Positions 1 to 8,838 are shown, numbered from the stretch's first letter. The stretch: DNA of 64,000 bases from Aurantiacibacter sp. MUD61 (GCF_027912455.1 NZ_CP115446.1:2906532-2970531), one strand, 5' to 3'. The notes: generated by a model not told the origin, from the letters alone. Program-made: numbers and translations.

Positions 1-147
1 CTACGTCTGCGACTTGAACGACAGCTCGGCTACAAACACGCCAAATACCTGACCGGGATCGAAGCGGTCGCATCGCTCGACGATATCGGCGGAGGATACG
101 GCGGCTATTGGGAAGATCGCGGCTATCAATGGTATGCCGGAATTTGA
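1..147 (+). CDS. MsrP/YedY-like molybdopterin oxidoreductase, C-terminal fragment
   Basis: The first 48 codons are open in frame 1 and end in TGA at 145-147. The peptide reads LGYKHAKYLTGIEAV, then GGGYGGYWEDRGYQWYAGI, which matches my memory of the extreme C-terminus of the sulfite-oxidase-fold molybdopterin subunit of periplasmic methionine-sulfoxide reductases (MsrP/YedY). The start and the cofactor site lie before the window, so the assignment rests only on this tail. No membrane partner (MsrQ) follows; the next gene is on the other strand and its stop begins one base after this one. Confidence 0.7.
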   Translation, partial: LRLRLERQLGYKHAKYLTGIEAVASLDDIGGGYGGYWEDRGYQWYAGI

Positions 148-588
148 TCAGGCGGGCGGATAGACCCGGTTCATCGCATCCCAATTCACCCGGACCAGTT
201 CTTCGAGCACGTCCAGATCAACATCGGCCAGCTTGTTGATGTATAGGCAGCTTTTGCCGCGTGAATGCTTGCCCAGCTTCGCCAGCAATTCCTCATTGCG
301 CTTGGCCGTCACATCCTCGCAATAGCCGCCCATCAGATAGATCGAATGCTTGGCCTTGCGAGGACTGAAGCCTGTGCGCAGGAAATCGCCCTCGCGCCCG
401 CTGTCATATTTGTAGTGATAGGTGCCATAGCCGATCATGCTCGGCCCCCACATCTGCGGCGCTTCCCCGGTTACCCGGCGAAATAGCGCATCGAGCACCT
501 TCGCATCCTCGCGCTTGCCCGCATGGTCCACACTGTCGATGAAATCCGTAACCTCGACCTCGGTCGGTTTCGTTTTGTTATCCGCCAT
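148..588 (-). CDS. DUF1801-domain protein
   Basis: Predicted 146-residue cytoplasmic protein of the DUF1801 family, for which no reaction is established. The middle of the protein carries the family pattern EAPQMWGPSMIGYGTYHY, followed by a basic stretch (GFSPRKAKHSIYLMGGY). The start at 588 is chosen because GGAAGGAG lies about eight bases upstream and the family homology begins just after it; an upstream in-frame start at 657 would add 23 unlikely residues. No signal peptide or membrane segment. It stands alone, convergent with the molybdoenzyme fragment and divergent from the methyltransferase at 703. Confidence 0.75.
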   Translation of the reverse strand: MADNKTKPTEVEVTDFIDSVDHAGKREDAKVLDALFRRVTGEAPQMWGPSMIGYGTYHYKYDSGREGDFLRTGFSPRKAKHSIYLMGGYCEDVTAKRNEELLAKLGKHSRGKSCLYINKLADVDLDVLEELVRVNWDAMNRVYPPA

Positions 589-702
589 GCCCTCGCTCCT
601 TCCGCAGCCCACAACTAAGGATAGCTGACAATTGACTCTGCGCAAAACGCCTCGCAAACCCGCGTTTGATCAAAACAAATTCTTTCGGGGGACTTTGAGC
701 CT

Positions 703-2016
703 ATGTGGCTGCTCGACAAATTTCTGCAAAAAGCGATCAAACGCGGCAAGATGGTCATCACGGACCATGACGGTAAGGTTTATGAATATGGCCCTGGCGT
801 TGAAGAAGGCGTCCACGGCATGGACCGCGGCCCGGTCAAGGTTCGCCTGACGAACAAGAAGGCTGCCAATCACATCGCGCGCTATCCGCAGTGCGGCGCT
901 GGTGAAGCATTTATGTGGGGCTGGCTCGTCGTCGAAGAGCCGCACGATATCCGCGACATGATCCTGTATGTGACGGAGAATGCGAAGAAGCTGGGCGATG
1001 CTCCGCTGAAGCCTAAGGGGCCGATCCGCACCGCGATCCAGAAAAGCATCGCCAAGATCGACAGCGTCAATCTCAAGGGTAAGGCGCGCAAGAATGCAGA
1101 GCACACCTATAACCTGACACGGCGCCTTTACGAGCTGTTCCTCGATGAGGATCGCCAATACACCATGGGCTATCACCGCGATCTGGATAACAGCCTGGAA
1201 AAGGCACAGCTCGACAAAAAGGCGCACATTGCCGCCAAGCTCAACATCACCAAGGAAAACGGCCCCAGCATGAAAGTGCTGGACATCGGCTGCGGCTGGG
1301 GCGGCCTCGCGCTGTACCTGCACCGCACCTATGGCTGCGAAGTGCTGGGCGTTGCCCTCGCACCGGACCAGATCGCCTTCTGCAAGGAGCGCGCGAAGGA
1401 AGCCGGTGTCGAGGACAAGGTAAAGTTCGCGCTGATGGATTACCGCGATGTCGAGGGCAAATTCGATCGCATCACCAGCGTCGGCCTGCTGGAACATGTC
1501 GGCACGCCGCACTACCCGCAATTTTATGAACACACGCACCGGCTGCTGAAGAAGGACGGCGTAATGTTCAGCCATTGCTGCGGCCGCGCAGGCGGCCCGG
1601 GTTTCACCGATGCCTGGACCCGCCGTTACATCTTCCCCGGCGGCTATATTCCTGCCCTGTCGGAACTGGTCACCCAGTCCGAGAAATTCGGATGGCAGGT
1701 GATGGATGTGGAGGCGATGCGCTTCCACTACTGCCACACGCTGGAAGAATGGTACAACCGCACCGTCATGCACAAGGATGAGATCATCGAGATGTATGAC
1801 GAGGTCTTCTACCGCATGTGGCTGTTCTACCTCGCGGGCGCCGAGCAAAGCTTCCGCAACGGCAAGATGGTGAACTGGCAGATCCTCTACGTGAAGGAGC
1901 GCGACGCCATCCCGATGACGCGCGACTACATGTACGAAGAATCGGAGCGCCTGCGCGGACTTGAAGAACCGCCCGCATGGCACCTCGACCCGGCGTTAAA
2001 GGAAGCGGCGGAGTAG
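703..2016 (+). CDS. cfa: Cyclopropane-fatty-acyl-phospholipid synthase family methyltransferase
   Basis: SAM-dependent methyltransferase of 437 residues; family members add a methylene group across cis double bonds of membrane phospholipid acyl chains. The SAM-binding motif I VLDIGCGWGG lies at about residues 192-201, followed by GCEVLGVALAPDQ and the LLEHVG acidic loop, and the C-terminal half has the family's aromatic-rich segments (WYNRT, RMWLFYLAG). The region before motif I reads YTMGYHRD where well-studied Cfa enzymes have a YSCAYF-like sequence, so lipid cyclopropanation is likely but not certain; a related lipid methyltransferase is the alternative. It is a single gene followed directly by a repeat element. 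Confidence 0.8.
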   Translation: MWLLDKFLQKAIKRGKMVITDHDGKVYEYGPGVEEGVHGMDRGPVKVRLTNKKAANHIARYPQCGAGEAFMWGWLVVEEPHDIRDMILYVTENAKKLGDAPLKPKGPIRTAIQKSIAKIDSVNLKGKARKNAEHTYNLTRRLYELFLDEDRQYTMGYHRDLDNSLEKAQLDKKAHIAAKLNITKENGPSMKVLDIGCGWGGLALYLHRTYGCEVLGVALAPDQIAFCKERAKEAGVEDKVKFALMDYRDVEGKFDRITSVGLLEHVGTPHYPQFYEHTHRLLKKDGVMFSHCCGRAGGPGFTDAWTRRYIFPGGYIPALSELVTQSEKFGWQVMDVEAMRFHYCHTLEEWYNRTVMHKDEIIEMYDEVFYRMWLFYLAGAEQSFRNGKMVNWQILYVKERDAIPMTRDYMYEESERLRGLEEPPAWHLDPALKEAAE

Positions 2017-2100
2017 GCCCACCCCCAGCCCCTCCCGCATGCGGGAGGGGAGCGAGACTTGCCGAACCAGAGGTGAGGCTTAGTCGCAGCGGGGTGGGCT
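2017..2100. repeat. Repeat family A, copy 1 (MITE/REP-like, 84 bp)
   Basis: The element begins GCCCACCCC and ends GGGGTGGGC, perfect 9-bp terminal inverted repeats, and holds an internal palindrome CCTCCCGCATGCGGGAGG. Related copies sit at 10394-10475 (inside a coding sequence) and, inverted, at 10758-10836. It starts immediately after the stop of the methyltransferase gene and stops 13 bases before the MATE start. The GC-rich internal hairpin could help end transcription, but no T-run follows. Confidence 0.8.
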
Positions 2101-2113
2101 TCCGCACTCTATC

Positions 2114-3469
2114 ATGAACTCCACCCGCCCCCTCACCCGCGCATCTGTCTTCGCGCAGTCGTGGCCGATCATGCTGGGGCAGGCGTCTGTACCGCTGGTC
2201 GGCATTGTCGATACGGCTGTGATCGGGCGCACCGGCGATGCTGTGGCGCTTGCTGGCGTCGCGCTTGGGGCGACGATTATCAACCTTGTGTTCTGGACGT
2301 TCGGCTTCCTGCGCATGGGCATGACGGGCCTCACCGCGCAGGCCAATGGTTCGGATGACCGCCGCGAGGTCGAGGCGCTGCTTTTGCGGTCGCTCGGCAT
2401 CGGTTTTGCGCTGGGGCTGCTGATTCTCGCGCTCAGCATTCCGATCAGCCAGCTGGCCTTTACTGTGCTGTCCGGATCGGACGCAGTTCAGGGCGATGCG
2501 GGCGATTACATGCAGGGTCGCTTTTACGGAGCGCCCGCTGCACTGGCGGTCTATGCGATGAATGGCTGGCTGCTTGGGCTTGGCCGGACACGCGATGCGC
2601 TGGCTCTGCAGATCGTCATGAATCTTGCCAATATCGCGCTCGATATATGGTTCGTCTGGGGGCTCGAGATGGGTGCCTATGGCGTGGGCCTTGGCACCGC
2701 CTGCGCGGAGTGGATCGCGCTGGTTCTGGGTATCATCATCGTGGGCCGGGTAGCTGGGACGAACGTGCTCAGCCTCGCCCGCACCATACCGCGTCCACTG
2801 CTGCTCGACCGTGAGCGATTACTCCAACTCTTCGCGGTCAATCGCGACATCATGATCCGCACCATTGCGCTGCTCATCCTGTTCACCTGGTTCGCCAATG
2901 CGGGGGCGCGGATCGGGGCAGAGGCGCTCGCCGCCAATCATGTGCTGCTGCAATTCATCAATGTCGCCGCTTTCGTGCTCGACGCTTTCGCCTTCACCGC
3001 GGAAGAGCGCGTCGGACAAGCCTACGGCGCAAGGGACCGCTCGCGCTTCCTCAAATCCATCCGGCTGACCGGAGAATTCGCCCTGCTGAGCGGCCTCGCC
3101 TTTACCGCCCTGTTCTACTTTGCCGGCGGCGCGGTGATCGACCTGCTCACCACCGATGCTGCCGTGCGCGAAGAGGCACGCCGTTTCCTGCCATTGGCCG
3201 CGCTGGTCCCCCTCCTAGGCATGCCGAGCTGGATGCTGGACGGCATTTTCATCGGCACAACGCGCGGCCGGGCGCTGCGCAATGCGGGTGTCGCCTCCAC
3301 CATTCTGTACATCGCGCTCGATTACGCGTTGCGGCCCAACGGCAATCTGGGTGTTTGGATCGCAATTTCTGCAAGCTACCTGTTGCGCGCAGGGGGACTT
3401 GCGCTGTATTTCCCCGGACTTCTCAAAGACGTTTCGTCTGCCGACCAGAAAGCCGAAGAGCCAACATGA
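2114..3469 (+). CDS. MATE-family efflux transporter (DinF-like)
   Basis: Integral inner-membrane protein of 451 residues with about twelve hydrophobic segments in two six-helix halves. The opening PIMLGQASVPLVGIVDTAVIGR and the repeat-related GLTAQANG loop are typical of the MATE/DinF branch of multidrug and toxin exporters, which use a sodium or proton gradient. The substrate cannot be told from sequence. The stop TGA overlaps the ATG of the next gene in an ATGA arrangement, so the two are translationally coupled. Confidence 0.88.
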   Translation: MNSTRPLTRASVFAQSWPIMLGQASVPLVGIVDTAVIGRTGDAVALAGVALGATIINLVFWTFGFLRMGMTGLTAQANGSDDRREVEALLLRSLGIGFALGLLILALSIPISQLAFTVLSGSDAVQGDAGDYMQGRFYGAPAALAVYAMNGWLLGLGRTRDALALQIVMNLANIALDIWFVWGLEMGAYGVGLGTACAEWIALVLGIIIVGRVAGTNVLSLARTIPRPLLLDRERLLQLFAVNRDIMIRTIALLILFTWFANAGARIGAEALAANHVLLQFINVAAFVLDAFAFTAEERVGQAYGARDRSRFLKSIRLTGEFALLSGLAFTALFYFAGGAVIDLLTTDAAVREEARRFLPLAALVPLLGMPSWMLDGIFIGTTRGRALRNAGVASTILYIALDYALRPNGNLGVWIAISASYLLRAGGLALYFPGLLKDVSSADQKAEEPT

Positions 3470-4023
3470 CCATAAATCCGCTTCGCAAATTGATGACCCG
3501 GATCCTCGCCGCGATCCTGCTGGCGCTCGCTGCACTTGGTGTTGCCACGCCAGCGCTGGCGCAGGTGAATGTGCACTTCCACAGCTTCAACGGCAGCGTG
3601 CTGTGGGGCCGCTATCCGCACACATTCGTGGTCTTTGAAGGCACGCTGTCGAACGGCACGCGTGTGAATGAGAATTACGGTTTCTCCGCGCGCAGCAGTG
3701 CAGAGGCGATCACTTCCGGCCCTGCCGAGCACATGATCCTCTCCGAAACGCAGAGCACGATCGAGAACACCAACCGCCATTTCTCCGTGACGGTGACGGA
3801 CGCACAATACCGCCGCCTGCGCGCCGAAGTCATCGCCTGGCGGGATTATCCGGGCGATTACTACGATCTGGACGAGAACAATTGCATCCATTTCGTCGCC
3901 CGCATGGCGCAGCTGGTTGGGCTCCGCGCCGATGTGCCCGAAGACTATTTGCGCCGTCCCAAAGCCTGGCTCAATTACATCACCCGCCGCAATCCGCAGC
4001 TGGGCGCGAGCGAAGTACCCTGA
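3466..4023 (+). CDS. Secreted protein, possible permuted papain-fold (NlpC/P60-like) enzyme
   Basis: Predicted 185-residue exported protein with an N-terminal signal peptide (ILAAILLALAALGVATPALA, cleavage near residue 34). The mature part holds RYPHTFVVFEGTL and, near the C-terminus, DLDENNCIHFVARMAQLVG. A His near the front and a Cys in an NNC-aromatic setting near the end resemble circularly permuted NlpC/P60 cysteine enzymes; that is an inference and I do not recognise a named family. The start is set by the ATGA overlap with the MATE gene, which argues for co-expression. Confidence 0.6.
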   Translation: MTINPLRKLMTRILAAILLALAALGVATPALAQVNVHFHSFNGSVLWGRYPHTFVVFEGTLSNGTRVNENYGFSARSSAEAITSGPAEHMILSETQSTIENTNRHFSVTVTDAQYRRLRAEVIAWRDYPGDYYDLDENNCIHFVARMAQLVGLRADVPEDYLRRPKAWLNYITRRNPQLGASEVP

Positions 4024-4030
4024 TCGCAGT

Positions 4031-5347
4031 TTAGCTGCGCAGCCACTTTGCCACCGGACCAAAACCGACCAGCGCCGCGCCCACGAGAGGCAGCGCGACG
4101 ACCCAGAGCCGGACCCCGCTGACCCCTTCCGGACTGGCGATGCTGATCGCTGCCGTCATGGCCAGGCCGAGCGAGATCAGGACAAGTCCCAATACCAATT
4201 GCCAATGCGGCAGTGGCTTGCCGTCGAGCGCAGAACCACGCTCATACCGCGCGAAGATGGCGATCAGCGGCAGTAGCGTGGCGATATAAAGCGCAAACCA
4301 GACGGGGCGCGCCAACCACCACTCGCCAGTGCCGGGATAGGCATCCAGTCCTATCCCGCCCAGCAGCCACGCGGCCACCAGAACGGCCACAAAGGCGGTG
4401 AGGTGCCACAAGTAAACGGTCATGATCATACCGTTCATCAGCACAACGCCGGTCCATATCTGGATATTATCGAGCATCCGCCGGCCGGCTTTCTCCAGGC
4501 CCAGCGCCAGCCCCGCTTGCGCGAAACCGAGCGAGAGCAAGGCCAGCGTCGGCGGCATCGAATTCGAAAGGTCCGCGCCGGGCACACCGATCATGGCGAT
4601 GGGATAAGGCAGCGCTGTCACAAGCGCGATCAGTACCGATAGCCAAGTGGCGAGAAACAGCCATGGGCGATTGCCGCGATTGAGCTCGCCGTTACCCCAG
4701 GCAAAGCCGAGCTGGTGCACCGCAAGCCACACGAAAGCGAAATTGGCCCAACCGATGAATGCTACCGCGTAGCCGATCCGGGCAATATCGACCGCTACTG
4801 CCGCCAGCACCAGCGCTGCGATACTACCCCAGCCAAAGCGTTGCCATGCGGCATGCGCGATCGGCGTCAGCGCGGTGATGAACAGGTAGACGGCAAGAAA
4901 CCAGACCGGGATAAGCGCAAGCTGCGCTGCCATGTTTACCACATCGCGGTCCAGGCCTGCCTGCGTGCCGACAAAAGTCAGCGCGGCCCAGAATAGCAGG
5001 ACGGGGAAGACCGGGTTGATCAAACGCTGGATGCGGCTTGCGAACCATGCGGAATAGGGTTTTCCGTCGCGCTTTTGCGCGGCCCAGCTGACGCCGTTGG
5101 AAAAGCCGCCGACAAGGAAGAACAGCGGCATCACTTGGAAACCCCATGTGAGCCACTGGCTCCACGGCAAAATGCCGAGCAGGTGCCCGCCCACCACTTC
5201 GCCGCTGGCATCTATGTATGGTGCGGCGACCAGCCAGTGGCCGATAACAACAGCCAGGATGGAAAAGGCGCGCAGGAAATCGACGTAGCGATTGCGTTCC
5301 GGCGGAGCTTTCTCTGCAAGGCTCCTCGCCTTTGCCCATATGCTCAC
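4031..5347 (-). CDS. Acyltransferase-3 family membrane protein
   Basis: Multi-pass inner-membrane acyltransferase. It opens with the family signature RNRYVDFLRAFSILAVVIGHWLV, whose arginine and histidine are the conserved catalytic-type residues, and continues with about ten hydrophobic helices (FQVMPLFFLVGGFSNG; PVWFLAVYLFITALTP). Such proteins O-acylate sugars, lipids or antibiotics; the substrate is not deducible. I chose the GTG at 5347 because GGGAGAA precedes it at good spacing; the frame also runs up to an ATG at 5407 and a GTG at 5428, where no ribosome site is visible. It diverges from argG, leaving about 140 bases for two promoters. Confidence 0.8.
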   Translation of the reverse strand: MSIWAKARSLAEKAPPERNRYVDFLRAFSILAVVIGHWLVAAPYIDASGEVVGGHLLGILPWSQWLTWGFQVMPLFFLVGGFSNGVSWAAQKRDGKPYSAWFASRIQRLINPVFPVLLFWAALTFVGTQAGLDRDVVNMAAQLALIPVWFLAVYLFITALTPIAHAAWQRFGWGSIAALVLAAVAVDIARIGYAVAFIGWANFAFVWLAVHQLGFAWGNGELNRGNRPWLFLATWLSVLIALVTALPYPIAMIGVPGADLSNSMPPTLALLSLGFAQAGLALGLEKAGRRMLDNIQIWTGVVLMNGMIMTVYLWHLTAFVAVLVAAWLLGGIGLDAYPGTGEWWLARPVWFALYIATLLPLIAIFARYERGSALDGKPLPHWQLVLGLVLISLGLAMTAAISIASPEGVSGVRLWVVALPLVGAALVGFGPVAKWLRS

Positions 5348-5486
5348 GACTGCATTCTCCCGACCATGTCCCAAATCCCGATATAGGTATCGCAAAAGCA
5401 AATCCATCGCCGGGGCATACGCATTCACATTGCGCCCCGCTGCCGCCGCTGGTAACTGCGCCCCCGACTGACGGAGAAGAATGCGA

Positions 5487-6713
5487 ATGTCCGAGATGAA
5501 ACGTGTTGTCCTCGCCTATTCGGGCGGCCTCGATACTAGCGTCATCGCCAAGTGGCTGATGAAGGAGCGCGGGCTCGAGGTGGTCACCTTCACCGCCGAT
5601 CTTGGCCAGGGTGAGGAAATCGAACCTGCGCGCGCCAAGGCACAGGCGATGGGTATTCCGGACGAGCACATTTATATCGAGGACCTGCGCGAGGAATTCG
5701 TGCGCGATTTCGTTTTCCCGATGATGCGCGCCAATGCGCGATATGAAGGCGATTACCTGCTCGGCACCAGCATCGCTCGCCCGCTGATTTCCAAGCGCCT
5801 TGTCGAGATTGCGCATGAAACCGGTGCCGATGCCATCGCCCATGGCGCGACCGGCAAAGGCAATGATCAGGTACGTTTTGAACTCTCCGCCTATGCGCTC
5901 GATCCAGACATTACCGTCATCGCCCCGTGGCGCGAATGGGACCTCACCAGCCGGACCGCCCTGATCGACTGGGCCGAAAAGCACCAGATTCAGGTGCCCA
6001 AGGACAAGCGCGGCGAGAGCCCGTTCTCCACCGATGCGAACCTCCTCCACACCTCTTCCGAAGGCAAAGTGCTGGAAGACCCGTGGGAAGAGACGCCCGA
6101 CTATGTCTATTCGCGCACCGACCACCCGGAAGATGCGCCCGATACGCCCGAATACATCACGATCGACTTTGAAAAGGGCGATGGCGTGGCGCTGAATGGC
6201 GAAGCGATGAGCCCCGCGACCCTGCTGACCGCACTCAACGATCTGGGCCGCAGGCACGGCATAGGCCGCCTCGATCTGGTCGAAAACCGCTTCGTCGGCA
6301 TGAAGAGCCGCGGCATGTATGAAACGCCGGGCGGCGAAATCTACGCCCGCGCCCATCGCGGTATAGAACAGATCACACTCGATCGCGGCGCTGCTCACCT
6401 GAAGGATGAGCTGATGCCGAAATATGCGGAGCTCATATACAACGGCTTCTGGTTCGCGCCGGAGCGCGAGATGCTGCAGGCGGCTATCGACCTGAGCCAA
6501 GAGAAGGTGAACGGCACCGTCCGGCTGAAGCTGTACAAGGGCAATGCGATGGTGGTGGGGCGCAAGTCACCCAACTCGCTCTATTCGGAAGCGCATGTCA
6601 CGTTTGAGGACGATGCCGGCGCATACGATCAGGCCGATGCAGCGGGCTTCATCAAGCTGAACGCCCTGCGTTTGCGGCTGCTCGCCCAAAGAGACCATAG
6701 GCGCGATCGCTGA
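5487..6713 (+). CDS. argG: Argininosuccinate synthase
   Basis: Joins citrulline and aspartate with ATP to argininosuccinate, the penultimate step of arginine synthesis. About 408 residues, the normal length. The ATP pyrophosphatase loop [10 protein letters not shown] is at the N-terminus, with the family segments [32 protein letters not shown] and the [11 protein letters not shown]-terminal motif. GGAGAAG at 5473-5479 is correctly spaced for the ATG at 5487, whereas the ATG at 5481 would sit directly against it. No other arginine gene is next to it. A long non-coding stretch follows. Confidence 0.97.
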   Translation: MSEMKRVVLAYSGGLDTSVIAKWLMKERGLEVVTFTADLGQGEEIEPARAKAQAMGIPDEHIYIEDLREEFVRDFVFPMMRANARYEGDYLLGTSIARPLISKRLVEIAHETGADAIAHGATGKGNDQVRFELSAYALDPDITVIAPWREWDLTSRTALIDWAEKHQIQVPKDKRGESPFSTDANLLHTSSEGKVLEDPWEETPDYVYSRTDHPEDAPDTPEYITIDFEKGDGVALNGEAMSPATLLTALNDLGRRHGIGRLDLVENRFVGMKSRGMYETPGGEIYARAHRGIEQITLDRGAAHLKDELMPKYAELIYNGFWFAPEREMLQAAIDLSQEKVNGTVRLKLYKGNAMVVGRKSPNSLYSEAHVTFEDDAGAYDQADAAGFIKLNALRLRLLAQRDHRRDR

Positions 6714-7063
6714 GAATCGAGTCGCGCCTGCGCGTCAAATATGAGTCTTTTGAGTCACTTCGAACCGCAATTCGTCGCAAAAACGGGGATAGTTTCGCCA
6801 GAAACGCCGAGCCGTTGACTTATCCACCCTTGTCCACTGGCATTCCTGCCAAAAGTGGATAAGTCGACGCTCGCGCCCTTGCCCGACTCGGCTGCCGCGC
6901 GCATTCTCCAAACATCGAAGACGGAAACAGACCGCCACGAAGAACCGCCTGCCGGTTCGGATACAGGGGAAAGCGGAAAGCTTCGACGCGATGATTAGCT
7001 TGTCGCGGAAGAGGAAAGGAAGATGGAAGGTCTCATTCGTGAGATTGGACACCAACCGGACTG
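6714..7063. other. Non-coding region after argG
   Basis: No open frame here resembles a known protein; the overlapping frames on both strands are low-complexity Arg-rich shadows. The one clear structure is an 11-bp perfect inverted repeat, GACTTATCCAC at 6817-6827 and GTGGATAAGTC at 6855-6865. A small UUCG-type hairpin (TCTCA-TTCG-TGAGA) lies at 7031-7044. The stretch may be an argG 3' untranslated region or the upstream part of the RNA gene that follows. Confidence 0.5.
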
Positions 7064-7092
7064 TTGACACCGAGAGAAGCAATCATTGGATA
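7064..7092 (+). promoter_or_regulatory. Candidate sigma-70 promoter of the structured RNA
   Basis: A perfect -35 hexamer TTGACA (7064-7069) is followed after 17 bases by TGGATA (7087-7092), a weak -10. It would start transcription at about 7099, just before the first stem of the structured RNA. A weaker alternative, TTGACT at 6815-6820, lies further upstream. Confidence 0.4.
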
Positions 7093-7094
7093 GG

Positions 7095-7400
7095 CCGGAG
7101 GAGAAATCCGGTGTCGAGGTTCTGGAAGGGCACTTCGGTGCACGAAGGAACCGCCTGAGACACCAGATCACAATGTCGGCCTCGGAACGGTGGAAAGCGC
7201 GGCTGAGACTCCTTGTGAGGCTCGCCAAGTGGAAAACCGAGCTCCGGCACCGGCGCGAGCGCCGGGCGACATATTCGGAAGCGAAGCGGCACTTTGTGCA
7301 GTGGAGCGGAAGAAGACACGCCAGGCGCCAAGTATCCCTTCGGGGGTCCACACGCCGGTGAGAGTGGGGTCGGCAGCAATGCCGGCCCCATTTCTCTTTT
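7095..7400 (+). ncRNA. Unidentified structured non-coding RNA, about 300 nt
   Basis: Nested complementary segments indicate an RNA fold: GGTGTC 7110-7115 with GACACC 7159-7164 encloses GGTTC 7118-7122 with GAACC 7148-7152, which encloses GCAC-TTCG-GTGC 7130-7141. Further hairpins are CCGGCG-CGAG-CGCCGG at 7250-7265 and GCAC-TTT-GTGC near 7290-7300. The region ends in a strong terminator with a GCAA tetraloop. Length and organisation suggest an independent RNA gene. I looked for tmRNA (AND-type tag codons), RNase P (GAGGAAAGTCC) and SRP RNA signatures and found none, so the identity is unknown. Confidence 0.5.
7366..7400 (+). terminator. Rho-independent terminator of the ncRNA
   Basis: GGGGTCGGCA and TGCCGGCCCC form a 10-bp stem with one G-T wobble, closed by a GCAA tetraloop, followed by the T-rich tail ATTTCTCTTTT (7390-7400). 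Confidence 0.85.
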
Positions 7401-7613
7401 GCGCTACCCGAATTTTCGCTGTCCTACAGGATCCTTCCTCTGCAAGCGCTGCCAATTTCGCTCGCAAACAGGCGCTCTGGCCTAGTTTTGCCGGCGCAAA
7501 AGGACTCCGTTCGTCGCAGTTGCAGGGCGTTTGGCGGTGGATTGGGGCCGATTTGCGCCCGTTAACCCGCCCGAAACTGTCAATTGCGCGCGAGTTTCGC
7601 TATCTGCGCCGCC

Positions 7614-8180
7614 ATGACTGGAGGCAAACTCTCGCGCATCTTGCCGCGTTCAGCCATCGCGCTGACGATATTTGCGATGCTCGGCACCTCGGCTTCGGGC
7701 CTGGCGCAAGAGCGCGCCAATATGGCTGCCGAGAGCGCGATCGAGGCGCCTTCTGCCCCATCTTTCGTCCGCAACGAAGAACCTGCACTCGAAGCGGTCT
7801 TCGCGCCTTTCGACGAGCCGGTCGAACCCGAGCTCGTTGACGGCGCCGTCGACATCACGACAATTGTGCCCGCAGCACCGGCCGCCACCTCGCTCGGCGA
7901 TGGGGTCGCCAGCTATTACGGACGCCGCTTTCACGGTCGTCCTACGGCGAGTGGAGAGCGCTTCGACATGAACGCCTACACCGCTGCGCATCGCACCTTG
8001 CCTTTCGGCAGCCGGGTGCGCGTTACCAATCCGCGCAATGGCCAGTCGGTCATCGTGCGCATCAATGATCGCGGGCCCTTTGTGGGCGGTCGCACGATCG
8101 ACCTGTCCCGCGCCGCCGCGAGCGAGATCGGCATGATCAGCCGCGGCCATGCGCGCGTCGAACTCGAGCTGCTCGACTAA
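7614..8180 (+). CDS. RlpA-like double-psi beta-barrel septal ring lytic transglycosylase
   Basis: Exported 188-residue protein. After a signal peptide ([20 protein letters not shown]) and an acidic Pro-rich linker, the C-terminal 90 residues form an RlpA double-psi beta-barrel: [44 protein letters not shown] and [11 protein letters not shown]. The conserved Asp of NDRGPF is present. RlpA proteins cleave denuded peptidoglycan glycans or help daughter-cell separation. There is no C-terminal SPOR domain, so septal targeting by SPOR is not expected. The ATG at 7614 is chosen because the signal peptide follows it. Confidence 0.85.
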   Translation: MTGGKLSRILPRSAIALTIFAMLGTSASGLAQERANMAAESAIEAPSAPSFVRNEEPALEAVFAPFDEPVEPELVDGAVDITTIVPAAPAATSLGDGVASYYGRRFHGRPTASGERFDMNAYTAAHRTLPFGSRVRVTNPRNGQSVIVRINDRGPFVGGRTIDLSRAAASEIGMISRGHARVELELLD

Positions 8181-8187
8181 TCGCTCG

Positions 8188-8838
8188 TTAGAGCGTCAAC
8201 TCACTCACATCACGGAAGCTGCCGATCGTCCCGCGCACGAAGGTGTTGAAGGCGATCGAGTGACGGTTCCGGTTCGAGGTGTTCTGCTCGACATAGTGGT
8301 GCACCGCGCTGCTGAAGAGCACCAGGTCACCCTCTTTCGGCACGATAGCATTGCGCGGCGCGTTGTAGATGTTGGTCTTCTCCGCCTGCACCGCGAGATC
8401 CAGCTGGCGATAGTGGTTGTGCCTTTCGAACACCATGTTGCCCGGCGGATCGGGCATCGGCGCGTAATAGAGCGAGCCTGACACGATCGAGTTCGAATGC
8501 GTGTGCCCGTGCATCCCGACACCGGGCGGGTTCATCAGCGTCCAGCTCTGCGTCACTTCCAGCTTGTGGGCGATCCCCATGACTTCGCGGGCATAGGTCG
8601 CAAGCGCCTCGTCCACCGCCTTCTTGATGCTCTTCATCTCGGGCCGGTCGAACAGGTACAGCTCTTCCGAGATGTGGTTCACCTGGTTCTCGATCATCGT
8701 GATGCCCTTGAGGTACTCGACCTGCTTCGGCGTGATCGCATCCTTGATGTTGGTCACGAAGTAGGGCTCTGCGAAGAGCGGTTTGACGGTGAAGTCGCGC
8801 GCCTTCGTGCCCGAGGCGGCTTTTGCTGTGGTGGCCAT
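8188..8838 (-). CDS. Putative 2OG-Fe(II) oxygenase (2OG-FeII_Oxy_5-like)
   Basis: Predicted 216-residue cytoplasmic protein. The centre reads MHGHTHSNSIVSGSLYYAP and the C-terminal third LVLFSSAVHHYVEQNTS then NRHSIAFNTF; these fit the H-x-H/D...H metal triad and the distal Arg that binds 2-oxoglutarate in a poorly characterised oxygenase group often annotated as putative 2OG-Fe(II) oxygenase. The substrate is unknown. The ATG at 8838 avoids 18 extra residues encoded upstream. It is convergent with the RlpA-like gene with only seven bases between the stops. Confidence 0.7.
   Translation of the reverse strand: MATTAKAASGTKARDFTVKPLFAEPYFVTNIKDAITPKQVEYLKGITMIENQVNHISEELYLFDRPEMKSIKKAVDEALATYAREVMGIAHKLEVTQSWTLMNPPGVGMHGHTHSNSIVSGSLYYAPMPDPPGNMVFERHNHYRQLDLAVQAEKTNIYNAPRNAIVPKEGDLVLFSSAVHHYVEQNTSNRNRHSIAFNTFVRGTIGSFRDVSELTL

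Noticed and set aside
670..1983. 437-codon open frame on the minus strand opposite the cyclopropane synthase gene
   Set aside because: It is the antisense shadow of a well-conserved methyltransferase; its translation has no recognisable domain and is His/Ala/Val-rich as expected from GC-rich complement.
7086..7361. 91-codon plus-strand open frame within the RNA region
   Set aside because: Very Arg-rich with no ribosome site or family resemblance, and it overlaps the nested stems, which explain the sequence better.
6714..7400. Possible replication origin because of DnaA-like boxes
   Set aside because: Only two imperfect boxes, no AT-rich unwinding region and none of the genes usual at alphaproteobacterial origins.
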